This document shows, one piece after another, positions 1-4,722 of a DNA stretch of 6,843 nucleotides. Each line of letters starts with the position of its first letter. Position 1 is the stretch's first letter. The DNA lies in contig JAJRTR010000028.1 in the NCBI GenBank assembly GCA_024278215.1, positions 1 to 6,843 on the forward strand, in the 5' to 3' direction. Origin of the DNA: a bacterium (GTDB lineage: Bacteria; UBP15; UBA6099; JAJRTR01). The notes beneath the pieces were generated by a model. It had not been told where the DNA came from. It made no database searches and saw only the letters and a program-made list of their open reading frames with translations. The translations under genes were made by a program, and so were the position numbers.

Positions 1-708
1 CAGGCGCGCGGCGTCGTCGAGCGTCTTCCGCTGGTTGATGCAGAGCATGACATCCTGGACCATAGCATCCTCGGGGTTCAGGTAATGCGTGTCGTTCGTT
101 GCAATCAGCGGTATTGAAAGTTCCCGCGAAAGATCACACAGCACCCGGTTGACTTTGCGCTGTTCGGCAAGACCGTGGTCCATCAACTCGAAGTAGAAAT
201 TACCTTCGCCGAATGTTTTCAGGTGCCACAGCGCGGCCTCCTTTGCCGCCTCGATATTATCCTGCATAATCAGCTTGGGAATCTCGCCGCCCAGGCATGC
301 GGAAGATGCTATAAGTCCATCGCTCAGTTCGGCGAGAAGAGCCCTGTCCGCCCTCGGTTTGTAGTAGAAACCTTTTGTGTACGCCAGAGAAACGATGCGC
401 GTCAGATTTTTGAATCCGATTTCGTTTTTTGCAAGCAGCAGCAGATGGTAAGCGCCTTTGTCGTATGGATGTTCCTTCTGGTCCATACGGCGGGGCGCAA
501 CATATATTTCACAGCCGTATATCGGTTTTACATCAGCTTTTCTGGCTTCCTTGTGGAACTTCACCATTCCAAACATGACGCCGTGATCGGTCATGGCGAC
601 GGTATCCATGCCAAGCTCTTTAACTTTTGCCATGAGAGCGTTTATTCTTATGACCCCGTCGAGCAGGCTGTATTCAGTATGAACATGCAGATGAACAAAA
701 TCCGGCAT
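1..708 (-). CDS. dnaE: DNA polymerase III subunit alpha, N-terminal PHP part (partial, cut by window edge)
   Basis: Catalytic subunit of the replicative DNA polymerase. Only the first 236 residues are present; the family runs to about 1,100 residues, so the polymerase palm and fingers lie outside the window. The protein begins MPDFVHLHVHTEYSLLDG, the hallmark PHP-domain start of DnaE. Candidate metal ligands are all present: H6/H8/H10, D41-H42 (TDHGVMFG), E67 (CEIYVAP), H88, C138 (SACLGGEIP), H178 (MDHG) and D206/H208 (TNDTHY). A complete set is known from DnaE proteins whose PHP domain is metal-bound and proofreading-competent, unlike the degraded E. coli site; activity here is inferred. The start at 708 is supported by TGGAGGAT (GGAGGA at 714-719) five bases upstream. 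It is a DnaE1-like protein, not PolC, since it opens directly with PHP and no OB domain or exonuclease precedes it. Confidence 0.97.
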   Translation of the reverse strand, partial: MPDFVHLHVHTEYSLLDGVIRINALMAKVKELGMDTVAMTDHGVMFGMVKFHKEARKADVKPIYGCEIYVAPRRMDQKEHPYDKGAYHLLLLAKNEIGFKNLTRIVSLAYTKGFYYKPRADRALLAELSDGLIASSACLGGEIPKLIMQDNIEAAKEAALWHLKTFGEGNFYFELMDHGLAEQRKVNRVLCDLSRELSIPLIATNDTHYLNPEDAMVQDVMLCINQRKTLDDAARL

Positions 709-721
709 TTATATCCTCCAC

Positions 722-776
722 GGATTGCCTGAGAGTCAATTGCAGAATCGTATTCTACTGTACCCGCCTGCAATCC
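722..776 (-). promoter_or_regulatory. Two-stem leader immediately upstream of the dnaE ribosome binding site
   Basis: Read on the minus strand, GGATTGC (776-770) can pair with GCAATCC (728-722) in a 7-bp outer stem. Inside it, GTAGAAT (758-752) pairs with ATTCTGC (748-742) around an ACG loop, giving 7 bp with one G-T wobble. The outer stem ends two bases before the GGAGGA of dnaE. Such a structure could influence translation or be a protein-binding site. The pairing is seen in the sequence; any regulatory role is inference. No convincing -35/-10 pair was found for dnaE. Confidence 0.4.
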
Positions 777-806
777 AGCTCCAATGACATATCGCGCAAA
801 AACATC

Positions 807-864
807 TATTTGCGGTCTTTGCAATACTTTTCAGCACTATCGCAAATATTCACCACTATTTGCG
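807..864. repeat. Three copies of an operator-like octamer (TATTTGCG / CGCAAATA)
   Basis: TATTTGCG lies at 807-814 and 857-864, with its exact reverse complement CGCAAATA at 841-848. The last two form a perfect 8-bp dyad around an 8-base spacer (849-856), an arrangement typical of sites for dimeric helix-turn-helix regulators. The cluster lies about 100-155 bases upstream of the dnaE start, a reasonable place for a regulator or for an element serving an unseen transcript. The repeats are seen directly; the binding role is inferred and the cognate protein is unknown. Confidence 0.45.
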
Positions 865-1043
865 CACAAATAACCATTTCACACCATTATTATATAATAT
901 ATTCTGCTATATGGAAGGAGGAACAGAATATTCTTATGGACCAATTATATTCACTACAAGCCCGACCGCACCGGTTCGTTTACGGCACAATGAACTACAA
1001 ACCGGCATTCATGACAAGCGTTGCAAGGTGACGCACGAAAATC

Positions 1044-1060
1044 AAAAAGTGGCCTGCCAC
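1044..1060 (-). terminator. Weak candidate terminator downstream of hbd
   Basis: On the minus strand GTGG (1060-1057) and CCAC (1052-1049) form a 4-bp stem with a CAGG tetraloop, followed directly by TTTTT and then GATTTT. The U-rich tail is good, but the stem is short for an intrinsic terminator. It lies about 70 bases beyond the hbd stop codon. Confidence 0.3.
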
Positions 1061-1127
1061 ATCGACCGGCCCCTTTATATTTCCGTTTCATGTTGTAAAC
1101 GAACTTGTGCTTTTATAAAAACCGAAC

Positions 1128-1982
1128 TCAGTTGTCATAAGTGTAGAAGCCCCTGCCCGATTTGCGCCCCAGATGTCCGGCGTCGACCATCTTTTTGAGC
1201 AGCGGGCAGGGCCTGTATTTCGGATCGCCGTAGCCGGTAGTCAGCCTTTCCATGACATTGAGGCATACGTCCAGACCGATGAAGTCAGCCAGCGTGAGCG
1301 GTCCCATCGGATGGTTCATTCCCAGCTTCATACCGGTGTCGATCGACTCTGCGTCGCCGACGCCCTCCCACAGTGCGAAAACCGCTTCATTGATCATTAT
1401 CATTATCAGACGGCTCGTCGCGAAACCGGGGAAGTCGTTGATCTCGATAGGCGTCTTGCCGAGTTTAACGCTGAGTGCCTCGATAGTCTTATATGTCTCG
1501 TCGGAAGTGTCGTAGCCGCGTATGATCTCGATGAGTTTCATCATCGGCACCGGGTTGAAGAAGTGCATGCCGATGACTCTGTCGGGACGGCCTGTGGCGG
1601 CGGCTACCTGCGTGATCGACTGCGAGGAGGTGTTCGTCGCCAGAATCGCGTCTGCCGGCATGACAGCGTCGCAATCTTTGAACACTTTTTTCTTCAGTTC
1701 GATGTTCTCGTTTACCGCTTCAACCATGAGCTGCGCGTCTTCCGCACCGTCATAAGTCGTGACCGCTTTGATTCTTCCGAGCGCAGCCTGTTTGTCATTT
1801 TCCGTGATCTTTTCCTTTTTAACCATGCGCCCCAGGTTTTTTTCGATTGCGGAAATGCCGCGTTGCACAAACTCGTCGCTGATGTCTTTCAGCAACACTT
1901 CCAGTCCGGCCTGCGCACATACGTGAGCGATGCCGTTTCCCATTGTCCCCGCTCCAAGCACCAGTACTTTTTTTATTTCCAT
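1128..1982 (-). CDS. hbd: 3-hydroxybutyryl-CoA dehydrogenase (3-hydroxyacyl-CoA dehydrogenase family)
   Basis: Cytoplasmic NAD(P)-dependent oxidoreductase interconverting 3-hydroxybutyryl-CoA and acetoacetyl-CoA, in butyrate-type fermentation or beta-oxidation. At 284 residues it matches stand-alone clostridial Hbd (about 282). The Rossmann motif is GAGTMG at 10-15. The substrate-site serines are at 119-120 (NTSSQSIT), the catalytic His is H140 (GMHFFNP) and its partner Glu is E152 (IEIIRG). The C-terminal helical domain carries NHPMGPLTLADFIGLD (223-238) and ends LGRKSGRGFYTYDN. The usual active-site Asn of the PGFxxNR motif is Ser190 here (PGFATSR). Only one start is sensible, with AAAGGAGA 10-17 bases upstream. 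The gene has its own candidate promoter after the terminator of the upstream gene. No thiolase, crotonase or acyl-CoA dehydrogenase gene is adjacent in the window, so the pathway cannot be fixed. Confidence 0.93.
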   Translation of the reverse strand: MEIKKVLVLGAGTMGNGIAHVCAQAGLEVLLKDISDEFVQRGISAIEKNLGRMVKKEKITENDKQAALGRIKAVTTYDGAEDAQLMVEAVNENIELKKKVFKDCDAVMPADAILATNTSSQSITQVAAATGRPDRVIGMHFFNPVPMMKLIEIIRGYDTSDETYKTIEALSVKLGKTPIEINDFPGFATSRLIMIMINEAVFALWEGVGDAESIDTGMKLGMNHPMGPLTLADFIGLDVCLNVMERLTTGYGDPKYRPCPLLKKMVDAGHLGRKSGRGFYTYDN

Positions 1983-2033
1983 ATCTTTGTCTCCTTTCGG
2001 CTCTTCCTCGTTTGCATTTTGCTTCTTTATAAT

Positions 2034-2062
2034 AATCTATTAGCAGACAGCTTTTTAATCAA
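2034..2062 (-). promoter_or_regulatory. Candidate sigma-70-type promoter for hbd
   Basis: On the minus strand TTGATT (2062-2057) and TAGATT (2039-2034) are separated by 17 bases, between the terminator of the upstream gene and the hbd start. Predicted transcription start is near 2027, giving a leader of about 45 bases. Both boxes are imperfect (4 of 6 each), but the location just after a terminator makes a promoter here necessary or likely. Confidence 0.42.
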
Positions 2063-2087
2063 TATGACGACAATCTTTTGTACGTCC

Positions 2088-2120
2088 AAAATAAAAGACC
2101 GCCTCGAAACCGAAGCGGCC
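2088..2120 (-). terminator. Intrinsic terminator of the saccharopine-type dehydrogenase gene
   Basis: On the minus strand GGCCGCTTCG (2120-2111) pairs with CGAGGCGGTC (2106-2097) over 10 bp, including two G-T wobbles, around a GTTT loop. TTTTATTTT follows at once. GC-rich stem plus U tract is the classical factor-independent form. It begins 34 bases past the stop codon at 2154 and separates this gene from hbd. Confidence 0.88.
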
Positions 2121-2153
2121 TGTTGTCGATGCTGCGCGGATATTCACCTGTGC

Positions 2154-3248
2154 CTATTCGAAATATCTCAGGTCGATACCTCTTTTTTCGAGTTTCGGCA
2201 GAAATTCGTCGGGTTCGAGTGCAGATTCCGCCGCATGAACACCGGGTTTGTCGAGTTCTCCGCGTGCTATCATCAGCGCGCCTTCGACACACGGAATACT
2301 TGTAATCTCGGCAATGTGCCCTACTCCTGTATAGTAATTATGCGTTCGCTTTCCTTCGTTTTTACCGTAGACGTCGATCCTGAAAACGGACTTGTCGACG
2401 CCGCCTCCGCTGAAAACACCTTTTTCTTCGAGCGGTACAAGTATTTTCGCCAGGCGGTCGCGTTTTTTGGGCGTGTTGGCCAATCTAAGAAAACCGAACA
2501 CTGTAGCCAACGTCGAGATATAAGGTGGATGTGTTCCGCCATGCAGAGTCACTTCCTTGAGTCCCGGCAGGTTCATCGGCACAGAAACGGATTCCGCATG
2601 GCCCGTATAATAAACCGGCAGTTTGCCGATAGGTTCGGGAAATTCGACAACCCGTCTGTTCATACCTGTCTTGACTTTTACCCTCTTGCCGTCTTTCCAC
2701 TGGATGGTCTTGCCCGCGAAAATGTGCAGTACATGTTTTACGTTCGCCTCGCCGACATCTTCGCCCGAGCCGCCCGCCCACTGGATGTGTATCTTCTCCG
2801 GCGTGTCCATCGACTGGTAGCCCTTCTTCGCCAGCAGGTTCGTGATACCCGGCGAATTGCCCAGTCCACAGATCACTGTTACTTTCTTTTCCTTTGCCTT
2901 TTCGTCCAGTTCGATGACTTCGAGATAGGCGTCGAAATCGTCCATAATGCTTACATAGGGTGTTCCCGCCTCTATGCAGGCGCCCACAATATTCTTCTCG
3001 AACTTGTAGAACGGACCGATGAATCCGAGCGCGACATCGTAGTCCTTCACCGCTTCGGTTATCGTCGCGGGGTCCATGGCGTCCACTTTGCAGGCTGTGG
3101 CCTTCGGCCCCATTTCCGAGGCGGTTTTCTCCGCCTTCTCAAGATTTATGTCAGCTATCATTACCTCTTCTACATCCTGCTCGTCCACAAGCAGTTTCAC
3201 GGCGACGACAGCCATGTCTCCACATCCGCCCAATACTATTGTCTTCAT
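2154..3248 (-). CDS. Saccharopine dehydrogenase-family NAD(P)-dependent oxidoreductase
   Basis: A 364-residue cytoplasmic oxidoreductase of the saccharopine dehydrogenase-like family; the exact substrate is not evident. The N-terminal Rossmann domain starts MKTIVLGGCGDMAVVAVKLL, with the dinucleotide loop at residues 7-12. D33 (IADINLEKA) sits where an acidic residue contacts the adenosine ribose. Further family signatures are GFIGPFY (75-81), YVSIMDDFD (98-106), GLGNSPGITNLLA (128-140) and the C-terminal GVHAAESALEPDEFLPKLEKRGI (337-358, broadly), typical of short bacterial members. Relatives include saccharopine, lysine and carboxynorspermidine dehydrogenases, so an amino-acid or polyamine substrate is likely but unproven. 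The start at 3248 is chosen for AGGAGGT five bases upstream; an in-frame ATG at 3329 would add 27 residues that are not family-like and would run through the promoter. It is transcribed away from the kinase-like gene and ends in its own terminator. Confidence 0.85.
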   Translation of the reverse strand: MKTIVLGGCGDMAVVAVKLLVDEQDVEEVMIADINLEKAEKTASEMGPKATACKVDAMDPATITEAVKDYDVALGFIGPFYKFEKNIVGACIEAGTPYVSIMDDFDAYLEVIELDEKAKEKKVTVICGLGNSPGITNLLAKKGYQSMDTPEKIHIQWAGGSGEDVGEANVKHVLHIFAGKTIQWKDGKRVKVKTGMNRRVVEFPEPIGKLPVYYTGHAESVSVPMNLPGLKEVTLHGGTHPPYISTLATVFGFLRLANTPKKRDRLAKILVPLEEKGVFSGGGVDKSVFRIDVYGKNEGKRTHNYYTGVGHIAEITSIPCVEGALMIARGELDKPGVHAAESALEPDEFLPKLEKRGIDLRYFE

Positions 3249-3253
3249 CCGGC

Positions 3254-3260
3254 ACCTCCT
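3254..3260 (-). promoter_or_regulatory. Ribosome binding site deciding the saccharopine-type dehydrogenase start
   Basis: AGGAGGT on the minus strand lies five bases before the ATG at 3248. It matches the anti-Shine-Dalgarno sequence almost fully and fixes the 364-residue form over the longer frame that opens at 3329. Confidence 0.85.
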
Positions 3261-3272
3261 CTGGGTTTCTGA

Positions 3273-3316
3273 ATTATATCTTTTATATTTTACACCCAAA
3301 ACCGGTTCCGCAACAA
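3273..3316 (-). promoter_or_regulatory. Candidate promoter(s) for the saccharopine-type dehydrogenase gene
   Basis: Two overlapping arrangements are visible on the minus strand. TTGTTG (3316-3311) and TAAAAT (3292-3287) lie 18 bases apart. A perfect TATAAT (3278-3273) lies 17 bases after a poor TTTTGG (3301-3296). Either would give a leader of about 20-35 bases ending in the AGGAGGT site. Confidence 0.45.
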
Positions 3317-3320
3317 TTTT

Positions 3321-3365
3321 CGCAATCAATTCTTTTTCACTTCAATTTCAGGAATCTTGATTGCG
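3321..3365. repeat. Perfect 9-bp inverted repeat in the divergent promoter region
   Basis: CGCAATCAA (3321-3329) and TTGATTGCG (3357-3365) are exact reverse complements, 27 bases apart. The dyad lies between the divergently transcribed oxidoreductase and kinase-like genes. Its right arm overlaps a candidate -35 box (TTGATT) of the plus-strand gene. It could be a regulator site coordinating both genes or a transcript hairpin; the sequence cannot decide. Confidence 0.45.
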
Positions 3366-3385
3366 GCATGTTTTTAATGCAAAAT
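3357..3385 (+). promoter_or_regulatory. Weak candidate promoter for the ROK-like gene
   Basis: TTGATT (3357-3362) and CAAAAT (3380-3385) are 17 bases apart. A start near 3392 would leave only about 11 bases before the ATG at 3403, consistent with the missing Shine-Dalgarno sequence there. The -10 box is poor. Confidence 0.28.
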
Positions 3386-3402
3386 GATCATTACACATAG
3401 CG

Positions 3403-4659
3403 ATGACAACCAAAGGGAAAACAACAGAACCATTTGCCGATTGTGTTCAAACACCCGGGTGGGTGATCGGACTCGATCTTGGCGGCACCAAATTGGCATC
3501 GGCGCTTTTCAGCGTGGCCGAAGACGGAAATATTGGATTCGTGCGGGCACTGAAAAACAAAACGTATGATGACATACTGGGCGCAGAACAAGACAGAAAC
3601 ACAGGCACCGCGGAGTGCTCCCGCCGGATAGAGGACGCGATGGTGGCGTCTGTAGAGGAATTGCGCGGCGGCCGGTCTCCCGCCTCCGGCTCTGTCGGTA
3701 TTTGCAGCGCCGGTTTCGTCGAAAACGGCATGATCATCGAAGCATGGAACACAGGGATGAAAAACTATCCGCTGAGGCGGAATGTCGCCCGCCGAACCGG
3801 AATGAGAGCATTCCTCTACAAAGACGCGTGGGCTCCCGTTTTCGGTCTTCAGCCCTGCGAACCCTCGATTATTTTCAGCATCGGCACCGGGCTCGGCGGT
3901 GTTTCCTGCGAACCCGGCAACATCATAGAAATACGAAGTTATACCTCACGACATAAGCCTAAATGGATACCGCATCTTTATTGTAACGACGATCCGGGCT
4001 ACGCCGTTTCCTTCTCACGCGGCATGCTGTCCGCAATTATTGAAAGGGTTATAATAACAAATAAAACGCGCTTCCCCGGAACCACCATCCCGACACTCGA
4101 CAACAGCACCGCTCCGGCACTCGCGAATAAAATATTCGAACTGGGCCGCGCGCGCGGCAGGCTGACCCCATCACGACCTGAACTTTTCGCCGCACGCATT
4201 CTCGCCCCGAAAGCTGTTGCAGGCATGAGACCGGGAGCGGTCTTTGCTGACCTTGTCTGCGCTGCGGAAACAGTTCCTTTCCTTTATGAATGCATCTCCG
4301 GCAGACAGATCGCTCCGGCAGCGCTCGATCTTCTGCTCGTGCAAAACGATCCGGCGGCCTCGCTCGCCGCTCTCATACACGCGTGGTTCATTGGTTATAC
4401 ACTTTTCAGAATGCAGAAGGAAAGAATTGAATTCAAGCTGCCGTCCGCCCGAAAGATATTCGGCACCGGTTCCGGTTTCAACAAGGTAAACGCACCTTTA
4501 ATAGGGAAAGATATTGTTGATGCAATGAATGCGTTTTGTGCTGAAGCAGGCATAGAAGAGGTGAAGACCGGCCCGGTGGAATTGATAGACACCGGAGAAA
4601 TGCCGACAACATTCGCCTGCATGGGTGCCGCTGCGGGCGCCGCGATGGGGATCAAATAG
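3403..4659 (+). CDS. Divergent ROK-family (sugar kinase-like) protein
   Basis: A 418-residue cytoplasmic protein of the actin-like ATPase/sugar kinase fold, best matched to ROK proteins. The phosphate-1 loop is VIGLDLGGTKLA (21-32). VGICSAGFVENG (98-109) and the following WNTG fit the ROK sugar-binding segment. D141 (LYKDAWAPVFG) aligns with the catalytic Asp of the usual NDAN motif, and FSIGTGLGG (158-166) is the phosphate-2 loop. C-terminal FGTGSGFNKV (353-362) and MGAAAGAAM (407-415) resemble the adenosine and terminal motifs. The Cys-rich zinc motif of typical ROK kinases and repressors is absent. Residues about 175-300 are not recognisable. No N-terminal helix-turn-helix is present, so this is kinase-type rather than a repressor. 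The ATG at 3403 has no Shine-Dalgarno sequence, and an in-frame stop (TGA) lies at 3385-3387. GTG at codon 21 would be an alternative start just before the phosphate loop. Substrate unknown. Confidence 0.7.
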   Translation: MTTKGKTTEPFADCVQTPGWVIGLDLGGTKLASALFSVAEDGNIGFVRALKNKTYDDILGAEQDRNTGTAECSRRIEDAMVASVEELRGGRSPASGSVGICSAGFVENGMIIEAWNTGMKNYPLRRNVARRTGMRAFLYKDAWAPVFGLQPCEPSIIFSIGTGLGGVSCEPGNIIEIRSYTSRHKPKWIPHLYCNDDPGYAVSFSRGMLSAIIERVIITNKTRFPGTTIPTLDNSTAPALANKIFELGRARGRLTPSRPELFAARILAPKAVAGMRPGAVFADLVCAAETVPFLYECISGRQIAPAALDLLLVQNDPAASLAALIHAWFIGYTLFRMQKERIEFKLPSARKIFGTGSGFNKVNAPLIGKDIVDAMNAFCAEAGIEEVKTGPVELIDTGEMPTTFACMGAAAGAAMGIK

Positions 4660-4671
4660 ACACATTTACCG

Positions 4672-4705
4672 CGCCGCAAACGACAATATATCGTCGCTTG
4701 CGGCG
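4672..4705. terminator. Hairpin between convergent genes, candidate bidirectional terminator
   Basis: CGCCGCAA (4672-4679) pairs with TTGCGGCG (4698-4705). After one A-C mismatch, CGAC (4681-4684) pairs with GTCG (4693-4696), closing an 8-base loop. It starts 13 bases after the kinase-like stop codon and ends 17 bases before the stop of the protease gene read from the other strand. No run of T follows immediately in either direction, so it is not a textbook intrinsic terminator. It may still block read-through or stabilise 3' ends. Confidence 0.55.
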
Positions 4706-4722
4706 GAAGCTGTGGTATAATT

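Larger units (their letters stand above)
709..1127. other. Intergenic gap between hbd and dnaE, no convincing gene
   Basis: This 419-base stretch has short open frames on the plus strand, but none shows a recognisable motif. The best initiation context is AAGGAGGAA at 914-922 before an ATG at 936, a spacing of about 13 bases, and it leads only to a 31-codon frame ending at 1031. The stretch 880-935 is very AT-rich (TATAAT at 893-898 on the plus strand) but lacks a properly spaced -35 box. Inverted repeats present are GTTCGTTTAC (974-983) with GTAAACGAAC (1095-1104), CCGGTT (971-976) with AACCGG (1000-1005), and ATATTCTG (899-906) with CAGAATAT (924-931). The last pair places the GGAGG in its loop. 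Confidence 0.6.

Noticed and set aside
175-732. A 185-codon plus-strand frame opposite dnaE
   Set aside because: The opposite strand encodes an unmistakable DnaE PHP domain with a good ribosome binding site; the plus-strand translation has no family features.
936-1031. A possible 31-residue peptide after AAGGAGGAA on the plus strand
   Set aside because: The spacing from GGAGG to ATG is about 14 bases, the promoter is incomplete and the peptide has no hydrophobic or toxin-like character.
1105-1130. TTTTATAAAA palindrome just after the hbd stop as a terminator
   Set aside because: The stem is purely AT and not followed by a U tract.
1173-3272. A 699-codon plus-strand open frame running antisense through hbd, the terminator and the saccharopine-type gene
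   Set aside because: It lies opposite two genes with clear family motifs, each with its own ribosome binding site. Its protein is rich in Arg, His, Phe and Cys with no domain features, as expected of a frame mirrored from biased codons. Length alone is not evidence.
3249-3329. A longer N-terminus for the saccharopine-type dehydrogenase starting at 3329
   Set aside because: The 27 extra residues are not family-like, no ribosome binding site precedes them, and they cover the candidate promoter. The start at 3248 has a strong site and begins at the Rossmann strand.
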